In this document: positions 21,985-33,625 of the stretch, in pieces
Layout of the letters: every line of letters begins with the position of its first letter
Numbering within the stretch: position 1 is the first letter of the stretch
Source: Megascapheus bottae
Lineage: Eukaryota; Chordata; Mammalia; Rodentia; Geomyidae
Length of the DNA stretch: 64,000 bases
Direction of reading: 5' to 3'
Assembly: GCA_024803745.1 (NCBI GenBank)
Contig: JANJXV010000161.1
Location: 1,128,001 to 1,192,000 of the forward strand
Notes under the pieces: generated by a model
Database searches by the model: none
What the model was told of the DNA's origin: nothing
Seen by the model: only the letters and a program-made list of their open reading frames with translations
Position numbers and translations under genes: made by a program

Positions 21985-22110
21985 CTTTTCAAAAAATTTG
22001 TTGTTCAAGGTGATATACAAAGAGATTGCTGTTACATATGTAATGAGTACATTTCTTGTAAACACTGTTACCCCATTACCCCTTTTCTTTTTCCCTTCCC
22101 CCCAAGTCAT
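21985..22110. repeat. Interspersed repeat, perhaps an L1 3'UTR
   Basis: Second occurrence of the repeat type seen at 15340-15640 (TAATGAGTACATTTCTTGTA, then a pyrimidine-rich block). Confidence 0.4.
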
Positions 22111-22530
22111 AAATTTCATTTACAACAAATATGTATGTATTTTCATTCCTGAAAAAAATAGTTTAAAATGTGTTGAAATAATTGATGTAGGTTGATATAT
22201 TTATCAAAATGGATTACTTGAACTCAAAAATAAACATTCTAGGTAATTTTTCTCATAAAATTGTAGTAATGCTATAAAAATAATAAAAAAGGAATTTTAG
22301 TTATTAATTTCTTATGTTTTACCTTTAACATTATTACACTAAGCATACTGTTTATGCTATTAAAACAGACAGCATGAAATATGATTATGTAAAAAAATTA
22401 AATGATTAAAAATAGTAAGGTTGGGGGCCAGTAGTCTGGCTTGGTGGCACACACTCTGGACTGGCAAAAAAGAAGTAGGGTTAGATAAAACAGATTTATT
22501 TCCAAATGTGTGGAAAATGGTATGATTTCT
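22111..22530. other. AT-rich DNA, no gene seen
   Basis: About 420 bp with strings of A and T and no repeat or exon that I recognise. Confidence 0.5.
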
Positions 22531-22720
22531 TGTTTCGCTAGTCCTGGGGCTTGAACTGAGGGACCAGGAACTGTCCTTGGCCACATTTGTTCAAGGGTGG
22601 CACTCTGACACCTGAGCCAGAGTGCCCCATCTGCTTTTTCTGTGTATGCAGTGCCAAGGAATTGAATCAAGGTCTTCTTGTATACTAGGCGAGCACTCTA
22701 CAACTAGGCCACATTCAAAG
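22531..22720 (-). mobile_element. dimeric ID-like SINE
   Basis: GGGGCTTGAACTGAGGGACC, later TACTAGGCGAGCACTCTACA. Confidence 0.7.
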
Positions 22721-23185
22721 CCAAAGTAGATTTTTGATGCTATTGTGGAGTTTTAATTTTCTTAAATATTTGTACAAAGCACAATGGATATATAAACAGA
22801 CTTGAACTCACAGAACAGAGTCCCACATAATATTACAGTTACTCTGGCCCTTCTCCCGATTGACAAAACACATTTCCAGGCATCTTCTCTGTCCTTAAGC
22901 TTTGGTAGCTGACTTGTCTTTTCATGGAGGCCTGGCCTGGATTCCTGGTGATTCCATGCATTTCATAGTTCCCTGTATATCCAGTAAGGTTGTCTTCTAT
23001 GGGACCAGACCTGTCTGGTTTTTGGCCCACCCAGGACCTATGTGTCTGAGGTCTCACATTATAAGTGGAAAATAAAACACAGTATAATAAGCACTGAAGA
23101 ACTGCACAGCATAATATTAACAATGAGAGTTTAATAGTTAGCAAAGTAAATACAATGAATACTTGACAAGAATCATGAGAGCAAG
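22721..23185. other. Unassigned stretch
   Basis: No repeat recognised. A 101-codon minus-strand open frame (22839-23144) directly follows the RalGDS-like remnant and could be its decayed continuation, but I recognise no RasGEF catalytic motif in it. Confidence 0.4.
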
Positions 23186-25797
23186 TTAAAGAGATGTCTT
23201 TTTAGGAAGGGGACAGAGAAGCTCTAAATCCAGACTGGCCTCCAAGTTGCCTTCAGACAGTAATTCTACTTCCGAGTCCTCAGAAGGGTCTCCTTCCTCA
23301 TGAGAAACAGAATGTCCTTCCTGAGTTAAGAGGGGGATGGATTCTGGTTTGTCGAATGGAGATTGAGTCTCTTTTAGTGAGATGGATGGGTCTGGATATT
23401 CTGTGAGGATGGATTCATTTTCCTCCAATGAATCCAGTATTGAGAGTACACTTGCTGCTTCCCATGGGGACATTTTCCATGAGCACAGCGTGTGCCCCTT
23501 CAGTTTGCACAATAAGTGGAGTGTTACTCTGACTCAGATGGACTGACTCTGGGTGGAGTGTGAAAGGAAACGGAAGGAAATCTGGCTGCTCTTTTTCTTC
23601 CTCCATAGTATCTGCAGGTTCAACTGTGTCACACATGGAGTTCAGAGCAAAAGGTATATCCACAGGACTCTAAACCTGTTTGGTAATTTCTACAGAAGGC
23701 CCATGGTTTCTGGAGTGCAGTGATGATTCTCAGTCTCCATCAGTCACCAGCTCCATTGGTGGGTTTTTCATCCGGAGTTCAGGATAAGCTCTTCCACGAT
23801 GACCCAAACCTAAGAATGGAAATAGGTACAGAGTGGACAGAGTGGACTCTGCAAGTTGAAGTGTCACTCAACTTCCATGAGGATCTAATGGAGGAACCTG
23901 TAGAACTGGAGTTTGGTCTGAACACTGAGGAGGTGTAGGGTCTTTCTAATGAGTGCTTATTCCCAGTCCTTTCAGAGGACAGACATTACCTGGCTGACAC
24001 CAGCCATAAAGGGCATTTTGCCAAGCTCTGTAGAAGTAAGGGCCAACCAATATCTAGACCACATGGGCTTCCTACTCACAGGCTCTGAGGCACCCACACC
24101 AGGACTTCTACTTTTTCTTGGTCTTACTGGTCGCACATTCCTCCAGCTGGTCAAAAAGTATGTGTTTAGAAGAGCAGGTCCAAAGCCGGCATGTGGAGCC
24201 TCATATAGAGCTTGAGTTGTGTCAGGGTGTGGCAGTTCTTGAACTCGTAGAAATCACTGGGGTAGAAGTCCTTTCACATCGTATAGATGGAACACATGAT
24301 GCTGTGGGCACATTCGGTACAAGGAAAGTGAGAGCCCTCTCTCTCCATCCTGAGCCTTTTACCAAAGCTGCTTTCTTGCAGGACTCTAATGCTGTGGCTG
24401 TCCTGCAGAGATGTGCACTTATGTGCTGGGAGGGGGGTAAGAGACACTCGAGAACAGGATGACTTTTACACCCCACTTCCAGAAGCTTCTGAGAGAGGCC
24501 TCTATGCATCTGTCCAAAGTAAACGCACCTTAAATTAACTAAGTAAATGCTCTAAATAAATCAATAAGTGAATGCTCTAAATAAAGAACTAAATGCTCAT
24601 TCCTCTAATCTTAGCCACCCAGCAGGCTGAGCTCTGAAGATCACAGTGGAAAGCCAGTCTAGTCAGTAAAAGTCTAAAGGCACTTGTCTTCAATTAGGCA
24701 GCAAAAAGCCAGAACTTGACCTATGACTCAAATGGTACAGTGCTAATTTTTGAACACCAAAGGAATGGTATTTAGACCTGGGTTCAGGTTCAAGTGGCAG
24801 CACTGGACCACACACCAAAATGTAAATGCTTTCAGGTTCTAACAGGCAAAGCTATCACAATCCCTCCCTGATGGCTCAAAAGTGATTCAGCCCCCAGCTT
24901 TTCCTCTGACGCCAGTATTTCACAGGCCTGCGCCATTAGTACTTACACCTCATTTCTTACTGGGAAATGGGATTTCCTAGGATGTCACCTAGGTGAGGGC
25001 TGCAGTTGGGAGCCACTTACTCATGCCTGAAATCCAACTTCTCTGTAAGCACACTGTTGAGACTCCAGTAGCTTGTGAGGGAAATGAAATGGCATGGTGT
25101 CCCAGTCATAATGGAGTAGTTTGTGCACTTGTATCATGCTTAGCTCTCCTGTGAACACCCCAGTGAACCAAACAGGCTCAGAGAGGAGCCAAGTATTCCA
25201 AGGCTTGGCCAGGAGGGGTGAGCAAACCTGGGTTTGGGGGGGAACACTCACTTTTTCAAGAGAATTTCCAGCAACTACTACATTGTCCTCCACTATTTGA
25301 AATTGTGCAGGAAGTTTCCCACATAAAAGAGATCACCTTTCTGGTAGGCAGCGATCAGCTTTGTCAGCAGCATCTCCAACAGGCCTTCCTCCAGGATCCA
25401 TTGGTTACAAGGCTCATTCAGAGTCTGAGCTGACTTACCATCACATTATGTTGGCAAAACAGTGGATATTTCAAACGTAGGAATGGGACCACACTTCACA
25501 CTGAGGAATTGGAATAGAGTAGATTGGAAATGACACACACTAATCTCAGTATAGTCACTTGAAAGTACACAAGAAGGTTGTAGGGTGTGGGCAGGATGAT
25601 GGGTTCAAATAGGTTTCCTCTCAATATACCTCATCTGAGTTTCCCTGGAGTTTCCTGGCTTTCTTCCTAGAGAAATGCCTGATATACGGGAATTTTGGCT
25701 TGGCACTGGTCCAGAATCTACTTCTTCAAGTGAGAGATCCATATCTCTCATGCCTGAGATCCGAGCCTCCTGACCGTTGGCAACAGCACAGCAACAT
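23186..25797 (-). pseudogene. RalGDS-like guanine-exchange factor pseudogene
   Basis: RalGDS-type proteins load GTP onto Ral GTPases. They have a REM (RasGEF N-terminal) domain, a low-complexity linker and a catalytic RasGEF domain. Recognisable pieces, in order on the minus strand: a candidate first exon at 25797-25630 (MLLCCCQRSGGSDLRH) with a donor GATGAG|GTATAT; a REM segment at about 25435-25245 reading EEGLLEMLLTKLIAAYQKGD, then LFYVGNFLHNFK, a stop, and LLEILLKK before a GTGAGT donor; a post-REM segment at 24275-24118 with KDFYPSDFYEF, KLYMRLHMPALDL and FDQLEECATSKTKKK in shifted frames; and an acidic linker at 23663-23186 (SEDSEVELLSEGNLEAS). Stops and frameshifts occur throughout and no RasGEF catalytic domain is visible. 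The assignment is by remembered family pattern; a profile search is the decisive check. Confidence 0.55.
24600..24830 (+). mobile_element. Degraded composite B1+ID SINE
   Basis: AATCTTAGCCACCCAGCAGG (B1) and GACCTATGACTCAAATGGTA (ID). It sits between remnant exons of the RalGDS-like pseudogene. Confidence 0.55.
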
Positions 25798-26199
25798 CTT
25801 TCTTCCTCCTGAGCCACAGGCCAAGGGTGCTGGCTTGATCTGGTTGTCACATGCAGTGGCTTGGTTACCAGGGTTCCATATTCTGTTCCATTGTGAGGTA
25901 GGTAGGGTCACCTTTCAAGGCCCAATGACCAAAGCTCCTTGCTCACAGAACACCTCCCCAAAGACATACTGGAGGCTGAATCTCCCTTCCCACCTCACAT
26001 ATGTATGTAGTAAACAGCACACCTTTTTGTTCAAATCCCAAGTCATTAACTAGGCGTAAGTGCTAGCCTGGTCTCAGGCTCAAGGAGCCTTTCTTAGGTA
26101 AGATCCAAACTTAACTGTCACTATTCCCCTTACCCTTCACAAGACATTTTGCTTCACAGTGCCTTCTCAGCTTGCATTTTGCCTCTTGCACATTTTCTT
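25798..26199 (-). promoter_or_regulatory. Candidate promoter/5'UTR of RalGDS-like pseudogene
   Basis: Sequence just upstream of the ATG at 25797, collinear with 3230-3632 in X of unit A. It is SINE-free and the best conserved part of X between inverted and array copies. No TATA box or CpG cluster stands out, so the promoter role is inferred from position only. Confidence 0.3.
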
Positions 26200-26390
26200 T
26201 CCTAGTCCTGGGACTTGACCTCAGAGCCTGACCATTGTTCTTAGGCTTTCTTTAGGCTATAGCTGTCCCACCAAGCCACAGCACCACTTCCAGCGTTTTC
26301 TATGTATATAGTACTCCAGAATCAAACCAGAGTTTTTGTGTGGTAGCCAAGCACTCTACAAATAGATGAAACACCCAGGCCATCTTGCAC
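26200..26390 (-). mobile_element. dimeric ID-like SINE
   Basis: Inverted counterpart of the SINE at 3048-3229 (GGGACTTGACCTCAGAGCCT). Confidence 0.75.
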
Positions 26391-26619
26391 ATATTATTCA
26401 CCTCAATCTACTACGACGTTGTTAGGTTTCTGTATCCTAATCTATTTTTCTTCCTGATGAATATCTGTGCTGTCATCTGTAAAAATGCAAGTGGGAAAAT
26501 CACAGAAGCATTGGTGACATAAAAAAAAGTCTTACAGACATAGATAAGTGTTCATTCTTTGTAGGAGAAAGGATATTTTCATATGATGATGATGACTATT
26601 TATAAATACTTTATCTGGG

Positions 26620-26810
26620 TTTAGAGTTTGGCCCAGTGGTAGAGTGCTTGCCTAGCATCCATGAAGATCTAGGTTTGAGTCCTTAATATCACACAGATAT
26701 AAAAATCCATATGGCAATGTGGCTCAAGTGGCAGAGGGCTAGACTTGGGAAAAGCCAAGAGCAGTGCTCAGGCCCTGAGTTCAAGCCCCAGGAATGGCAG
26801 AAAAAACCAA
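26620..26810 (+). mobile_element. dimeric ID-like SINE
   Basis: Counterpart of 2698-2880 in opposite orientation (TTTGGCCCAGTGGTAGAGTG, tail of AAAAG repeats). Confidence 0.8.
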
Positions 26811-26944
26811 AAGAAAAGAAAAGAAAAGAAATGTGCTTTTTACAAGTTATTCACTCACAGCATTTGCCTCTGAATTCTTCGCTTCTGCATCTTGTGACTT
26901 ATCCCTTTCCCTCAATGTAGACAAGAAAAACAGATTTTATTACT

Positions 26945-27890
26945 TGCTATCCTTTGTCCAAACTTTGGATATTAATTCAAAATACAATATTGCCTGAGAT
27001 ATTGTGTGTGTGCATGTGTGTGTGTATCTGCCAATGTGTGCATGCACACATGTGTACAGGGTTCAGGGCTTACTCATAGGGCCTGTGTGATAACCCTCAG
27101 CATCTTTTCCTCAATGGTATTGGTCTTTCACTTGTAGCTTATTATAGCTAATTGGAGTTGAGAGATTCACTCAATTTCTTGCCCTGTGCATTGGAACCCA
27201 GTGCTGGGTTCTCATATTGTTAATTGTAGCTATAGAGAAGCCTGAGGTCTGGGGATCCTCGTTAGAATCCAGCCCCTGAAAGAAAGTCACTGATAGAAAT
27301 CTTTATCTTCAGTTAAGCACGAATAAATAAGGCAAAAGTGGAACTGTGGCTCAGTTCCTCTTGTAGCAGCCATAAGAAAATTAGTAATTGGCAGCACCTG
27401 GTCCCTGAGAGAAATCCTTAGCACCGGTTCAAAAAAAGAAAGAAAATAATGAAAAAAATTAAAACTTGCTGAGGAATCCATAAGGATAAACGTGCCTGTG
27501 AATAATCTTGTCATTTCAGATTCCCTCAAGAGCTTAGGTCTCTCTGTATTTTATCAAGTTTTTTTTAAAGATATTTACATATTTTCTATCTTTCTTAAAC
27601 AGAGATAGCCATCCACAAAACACAAACACAAACTCTCACACAGTATACCACCCACCCATAAGTGTCTGGCTATGTATATATGTATAGTCATATGTATTGA
27701 TCTGTCTCTCTATACTAATATATAAATGCATAAACATATATATTTAGACAAACAGGAAACATACATAGATAGGTCTCACGCGTTTCCAGATTTTGTGCAA
27801 GTCTTCTGAGTGCAACTTATCATTGTATTGTTTGTCAAGGTAGAGTCCCTCTAACTTTTGGCCAGCTTCTTGTCCTTTGATACTTTTTTT
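26945..27890. other. No gene seen; degraded SINEs and simple sequence
   Basis: TG-rich tract at 26999-27030, a probable degraded inverted SINE at about 27060-27185, a degraded plus-strand composite at about 27205-27440, and a TA-rich stretch near 27660-27770. Confidence 0.45.
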
Positions 27891-28085
27891 TGCCAGTCCT
27901 GGGTTTTGAACGCTAGGCCTGGATGCTGTCACTGAGCTTGAGCTTCTTGCATTCAGTAGTTTATTGCAGATAAGAGTCTCATGGAGTTTCTGTCCTGGGC
28001 TGGCTTTGAATTGTGATCCTCAGATCTCAAACTCCTGAGTAGCTAGGATGACAGTCTTGAGCTACCAGTACCTGGTTCCTTTGCC
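27891..28085 (-). mobile_element. composite ID/B1 SINE
   Basis: CCAGTCCTGGGTTTTGAACG through TCCTGAGTAGCTAGGATGAC, inverted. Confidence 0.75.
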
Positions 28086-28139
28086 TCTTTTACCCTTTTT
28101 TTTGGCCCCACCACAGCCATGGTATCTACCTTCCTATGT

Positions 28140-28335
28140 TCTCTCCACCTGCCCCCAGACAGGGGTCTGACAGATGCTTTCCACCCACTTATTCATGTCC
28201 TCCTCTGTATTGGCTGACAGCTAAGACATGCACTCACATGTCTGGATGACAAACACAAAGCCATGTGATTGTTTCTCAGTCTGGAACATCCTATCAGATT
28301 TATAGCACCACAGAGGGTCAGGCTGATGCTCCTCC
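28140..28335 (-). pseudogene. GAB-like PH-domain fragment
   Basis: GAB-family docking adaptors carry an N-terminal PH domain that binds phosphoinositides. On the minus strand this region reads DPLWCYKSD, then HGFVFVIQTCECMS, a stop, and LSANTEEDMNKWVESICQ. The order and spacing fit the second half of a GAB PH domain (a DPDVLEYYK-type strand, then FVFDIKT-type strand, then the TEEDMNKWV C-terminal helix), with an internal deletion and one stop. No further GAB sequence was recognised nearby. The assignment rests on remembered family sequence. Confidence 0.5.
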
Positions 28336-29280
28336 AGGGCTTCTTAAATTGTTCTCATATTAATCCACAACACGTTTGTCATCACTTGTCCAGCTAATTC
28401 ATGGACTAAAGCAGCATTCCCTACAAACTTAGATCCCAATACCATGAGGACACTCAAGGGTGCATTAGGAGTGTGACCTGCAGGTGGATGTGAGCCTGTC
28501 TAAGTTGGAGGGGATTTATCCACCACAGGAAATGGAATACAAATTTAGAATCTGCTTTCATGAGGTGACAATCTCTGGCAGATGTTCTTATCAAATGTGG
28601 CACTGCCTACTTCCAGCTTAAAACATGTGTTGATGACCCAGCATAACAGAGAATGTATTCACCCCGGCCCAACACATAGGCTGGGACCCTGAACTTTCAG
28701 GTAGCATTTGGCTTTGAAGGTCATGAGATCTTAGTCTACAAATGATGAGCCCCCTCCCGTGAGGCATAGCAAACAGAGCCAAAGTGCAACCCAGTTAAGC
28801 ACCAGATCAAGCTTCCCTTCTTCAGTAGGGTATGGTTTGAAAACTGTGCATAGCTTCTGTTTGAAGCCAGTCCAGAAAGGAAAGTCCATGAAACACTCAT
28901 TTCCAGTTAACTGCCAAGGGGGTGGGGGAAGTCACAGGCTGGGGATGCACAGGATGATCCATGGGCCCTGTGCAGCTACTGGGTCACCCCCTTCTGCATC
29001 TCAGCCTTTGGCTTTGAGCTCTGTGATCGTCAAGATGTGCACAGTCTGTACTCTGGCTGGCAGAAGAAATGACCCTGGGAAGACAATTGTAGACCCTTTG
29101 TGAGTGTAGGAAGGGGTAGGCTGGACACCCAGTCCAAGAGGAGCTACAACTGGAGTCGAGGGGTGTGCAAGGAGTGGGTGTGAGGGTTGTGGGCAGTCAC
29201 AGTCACGGCAGAGGTGGCTCTGTCTGTGGGGTGAGTGCCTCCCTGCAGGCACAGTACTGGACATATCAGAGATCCACATG
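28336..29280. other. Unassigned, SINE-free DNA
   Basis: About 0.95 kb of fairly GC-rich sequence for this window, without recognisable repeats. Open frames exist on both strands (for example 28759-29103 plus) but show no known motif. It might hold further decayed exons. Confidence 0.4.
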
Positions 29281-29284
29281 AAAA

Positions 29285-29400
29285 GGAAAAGCTGGAAATG
29301 GCACTATGGTTCAAATGGTAGAGCATCAACCTTGAGCAAAAGAGCTCAGGGACAGTACCCAGGACCTGAGTTCAAGCCTCATGACTGTAAAAGAAAAAGA
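29285..29400 (+). mobile_element. ID-like SINE
   Basis: GGAAATGGCACTATGGTTCA and GAGTTCAAGCCTCATGACTG with an A-rich tail. Confidence 0.7.
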
Positions 29401-30635
29401 ACCAGGACTATGAGAGGGAACCTGGTACTCTCTTGGTCTAATCAGACACAAGAAGAGGCCGGGATAGGCTGTGGAAAAACACAGATAACATCTTCCCCCA
29501 GCTCATCCTGTCCTGCATGCTGGGGCAGCCATGTAACTAGGGCTACGGTGAGATCATCTTCACCCCTGTGCTGCCATCTGAATTGTAGGCCTCTGTCCTG
29601 GCATGGGGTGTCCTGATGGCTGAGCAGGTGCCCTAACCCTAGATGGAGAGCAGCCACTGACTGTGGTAGCTAAGGAGAGATATGTTCCATAGCTATCAGG
29701 CCACCCAGCATGGGAGCCATAACCACCCCTCACCCAGGTAGAGGCCAATGGTTCTCCAGGTGCTACTAACATTGCCCCACCCCTAGCTCTGGGTACACGT
29801 GACATTCCCTCCACAAGGAGCAGGACTAAGTGAAGGATCAGGAAGCTGCCTATGGGCTTCAGATGATGGCCAGGCTGGCACTACAGATGGCCTCACTCTG
29901 TCACCACCTTCCCCTGCCTCCATCATTCCTCCATCATGCCTCTCTACCTCCCACCCATTAACCTTGGAAACCAATGAACTGGGCTCTCATCATTCCTCTC
30001 ATCTCTTCACCCACCTTGCCATGCGTCCATCCCTCTGTCACTTCCACCCCACACACATCCCAACACCAGCCACCCTGTAGCTTATGAGGATCCCAGAGGA
30101 AGCTCTTGGTGAAGGGCTTGTGACCACAAAACAGTTACTATCACCCGCTCCGGCCTGATCCACCACAGAATAAGAACAGCCAAGCAGGCACACACTGCAG
30201 CAGAGTTGCTCTGCTGCCACCCTGATTTCTTCATGGCCAGGACTTGGCTCTCCTCAGCCTCCCAGCTCAGTAACCAGAACATTGTGCTTTCACAGAGCCA
30301 TGGCTTCCAGTCTCCATGGACACAATGACATCAAGGTGATGCCAACTTCCCCATCTCTATATAGTTCTAACTATGGGATGGGAGCTGAGGTTCTCTTCTG
30401 TGACTCCATCCGCTAAGAGGCTCTTGCAGATTTCTATCCTTTGCTCATCATGGTGACTCTTTGGTTAACAAGTCACTGCTGGGCTTCCAGTTCACCACAT
30501 ATAGAACCCATACTCCAACACTTTTCTTAGAAGGACTGATGACTTTTAAATATTCTCTAGTTTTAAATTTCTAGTTCCTTCTCTCTTTCATTTATTATTT
30601 CCCTTCCTCACATACTTCCCTTTTTTTACCTGCCT
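29401..30635. other. Unassigned GC-richer DNA
   Basis: About 1.2 kb with CCACC/CTCC-rich text and open frames on both strands (29799-30080 plus, 29560-29814 minus). No convincing exon structure or repeat was found. Confidence 0.4.
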
Positions 30636-30639
30636 TCTT

Positions 30640-30850
30640 TCATTCCTGGCCTTGAACTCAAGACCTGGACCTTTTTCTTAGCTGTTCTTTGCTCAAGGTA
30701 GCACTCTAGCTCTTGAGCCACAGCTCTACTTCAATCTTTGTTCTTGCTCTAAACTGGGAGTATGAGTCTCATGCATTTTTCCCTTTGCTGGGTTGGTTTT
30801 AAACCACAATACTAAGGATCCTGAATATGCCTCGGATTACAGGTATTATC
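30640..30850 (-). mobile_element. composite ID/B1 SINE (degraded)
   Basis: CTTGAACTCAAGACCTGGAC and CTCTTGAGCCACAGCTCTAC. Confidence 0.65.
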
Positions 30851-31795
30851 TAATCAAAACAAATTCCTGATTTCTTTTTTAGACATAATTAGTTCTTTCA
30901 GGTGAGCCACCAGCCACCCATGCAAGAGCATTGCAGGATCCCAGCATTCATCTTGTCTCCAGTCTTATTCCATCCATCTCACAATGGTCATCTAAAACAC
31001 CCTGCTGCATGCCTGAAGTCGCAAGGAACGTTCTCAACGCCATGAGAAGCCCCCTTAAGCTCTGCCTCAGACATGCCCAGCCCCCATCCCACTTCCACAT
31101 GAGCATTTGTTTAGGAGAAATTTCCTGAGTACATCATCATCTTTTCCTCACCATTCAAATTTCATCTTTGGAGTCATTTCTCCCAGACAAAGAGGAACAT
31201 GATCCATGGTTTGATAGCAGCTCCAGCTTCATAGTCCCAGCCACCAACACCCCCCCCTCATTACCCTGCCAGACACCTGAATTCAAGGACAATGTTTTCA
31301 CTACCCCTGACTCTTATCAAATGTTTTAACTTATACAGTGCATTAAAATAATTTTACTAAATGGAATAAACACATGGCATCAAGCTTCAGAATCTTTGCA
31401 CCTGAACTTTTAGTGAATCACAGACACACCAGCATTTCTGTAGCCAACAGAAATCTTAGCTTTGAGATTTCAGCATTCCTGGTATCCAAGTTTGGATGTG
31501 CTTACACTGCCCTTAATGGGGCACTTCAATCACACAATCCCACAACAATCACTGTCATTTGACATTCACTGGTAGGTGGTGCTAGGAAAAAGACTGATGT
31601 GCCAACTCCATGCTGGCTTGACCTATGCCATCTTCAAACCTGGAGCAAGTGGGGCTCCTCTCTCCATGACATCTTTTGTGTACTACCCCAGGAGGACCTT
31701 TACCTTGAGACAAAATTATGAAGACTATCTCTACCAGCAAAGATTCCAGTGAGATGTGCCTACATGGATAAAGCTAAAATCTCACTAAAGTGAGG
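30851..31795. other. No gene seen
   Basis: About 0.95 kb of unique-looking sequence with no recognised repeat or exon. Confidence 0.45.
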
Positions 31796-31796
31796 T

Positions 31797-32020
31797 TGTT
31801 GGCAGTGCTGGAGCCTGAACTCAGGGCCTGGGCACTAAGCATTTGTACTCAAGACTAGCCCTTTACCACTTGAGCCCAAATTCCATTCCCAGCTGTTTTT
31901 ATTTTTGGTGTAAGAATTTATCAGACTTTCCTGTTCTAGGTGACTTGGAACTTCCATACTCAGATCTGAGCCTCCTGACCAGCCTGGATTAAAAGTGTGG
32001 ATCAGCCATGCGCCACACCT
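31797..32020 (-). mobile_element. composite ID/B1 SINE
   Basis: GAACTCAGGGCCTGGGCACT through GATCTGAGCCTCCTGACCAG. Confidence 0.7.
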
Positions 32021-32404
32021 GAGGACTTTTGCCAGCACATTTTTTCCCAAAAATTAGAAGAGGAAGATGTGGGAGGGTTGGGCTCATCCTGCCCTGCATA
32101 TGAAGGAGAGCATCAGCGCCTGAACTTCATTCCCTGTTGTAGGCTGCTGGAGGAAAAGGAAGCAAATAGGCACAGGCGGGCAGCAGATGCCACAGAACAA
32201 CTTGTGACCAAGACTCCCAGAGCAGACCTCAGAATCAATGACAGAGTTGGATCTACCCAGTAACAGAGGCAGTAGTGACACCTGAAACTGCGAGTTTGAG
32301 CCTTTGCTGCTAGTAAACAGGGCCACCTATGTCTCAATGAGAAAGGTGAGATTTTGGTGGAGAAGGTGAGATTAAACATTATGTATCATGCCAGAAGACA
32401 GACT

Positions 32405-32885
32405 ATAAGGGGTCTTTTATTATTCCAAGTGAAATTTTGGATTTCCTCTTCTGTTTCTTTAAAGAATGACATTGGGATATTGATGAATATTGCACTGAAT
32501 TTGTAGATAGTCCCTATCAAGATTGCCATTTTTACAATATTACTTCTTCCAAACCAGGAGCATAGGTTTTTGCATTTCCTCAGTTCTGCGTTAATTTCCT
32601 TCTCCAGAGTTTATAGTTCCATCAAAAAGATGCTTTACATTCTAAGTTAATTCCTAGGTATTTTATTTTCTTTGATAGCAAAATGAGTTGCTATCCTGAT
32701 TCTTGCCTCATTCCTCTCATTTGTTGGCATATAGGAAGGCAGTTGACATTGAGGGTTAATTTTATACCCTGCTACCTTACCAAAGTTTTATATCAGCTCA
32801 AGCAGCTTCGGAGTAGAGTCTATAGGGTTCTTTAAACACAGAATCATGTCATCTGTAAGGAGAGAAAGTTTCAGTTCCTCTTTCC
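32405..32885 (-). mobile_element. L1 ORF2 (RT) fragment, inverted half
   Basis: Matches the L1 text at about 5558-6050 on the minus strand (GGGGTCTTTTATTATTCCA through ACAGAATCATGTCATCTG). It is more diverged than the array copies. With the next feature it forms a head-to-head inverted L1. Confidence 0.85.
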
Positions 32886-33290
32886 CTTTTCCTCCTCACT
32901 CCAGTTAGAATGGCCAAGATCCAGAAATCTAATAACGTATGCTGGAGGGGATGTGGCCAGGAGGGATCACTACTACACTGCTGGTGGGATTGCAAACTCG
33001 TTCAACCACTATGGAAAGCACTATGGCAGTATCCCAAAAAGACTAAACATAGAGCTCCCCTGTGATCCAGCAATTTCACTACTTGCCAATCGTCCAGATA
33101 GGACACACTAAATTCACTAGAACAATAACATTTATCACAGCACTATTTACTATAACAAAGGTATGGAACCAACCCAGATGCCCGTCAGTTGATGGGTAGA
33201 TCAAATATGGTATTTTTACACAATGGAATTCTGTGCTTCTGTCAGAAAGAATGACATAGACGAATTTGTAAAGAAATAGAAAGACTGTAA
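32886..33290 (+). mobile_element. L1 ORF2 C-terminal fragment, plus half
   Basis: Plus-strand L1 sequence with the zinc-knuckle coding region (GGAGGGGATGTGGCCAGGAG) and ORF2 C-terminus, downstream of an inverted RT segment. A 5' part inverted against a normally oriented 3' part is the known outcome of twin priming. The 3'UTR and poly(A) are missing. Confidence 0.85.
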
Positions 33291-33299
33291 AGTTTAGAA

Positions 33300-33369
33300 A
33301 TTAGTTTCTGTCTCCTTCTCTCTCTCCTTCTCTATCTCTGTAAAATTTAGAAGTTCCTGTTTCTCTCTC

Positions 33370-33450
<81 letters not shown>
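33300..33450. repeat. (TC)n microsatellite
   Basis: CTTCTCTCTC text grading into about 70 bp of pure TC. Confidence 0.95.
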
Positions 33451-33452
<2 letters not shown>

Positions 33453-33625
33453 ATCCTTAGGCTTGAACTCAGGGCCTGAGCTACTTTTGCTCAAGGTTAG
33501 CACTCTACCATTTGAACCACAGTGCTGCTTCTGGCTTGCTCTTTTCACGTAGTATTGAGGAATCTAACCCAGGCCTTCATCCTTGATAGGTTAGCACTCT
33601 ACCACTAAGCCACACAGTCAGCTTT
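33451..33625 (-). mobile_element. dimeric ID-like SINE
   Basis: GGCTTGAACTCAGGGCCTGA, then GTTAGCACTCTACCACTAAG. Confidence 0.75.

Larger units (their letters stand above)
25570..26940 (-). repeat. Inverted, diverged X module (L1-free arrangement)
   Basis: Reverse complement of the X modules in the arrays, clearly more diverged from them than they are from one another. Similarity starts exactly where the L1 poly(A) tail begins in the arrays (CTACAAC.TTCTT) and ends where the L1 5'UTR begins (GACAAGAAAAACAGAT). So it shows both sites without L1. Unlike the array copies, it is followed on its own strand by the REM and later pieces of the RalGDS-like pseudogene. Confidence 0.85.

Noticed and set aside
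23186..25797. Functional RalGDS-like gene
   Set aside because: Several in-frame stops and frameshifts in the REM and post-REM pieces and no visible RasGEF catalytic domain.
29799..30080. Pro/Ser-rich 93-codon plus-strand frame as a gene
   Set aside because: No splice pattern, motif or conserved partner was visible; open frames occur on both strands in this GC-richer stretch.
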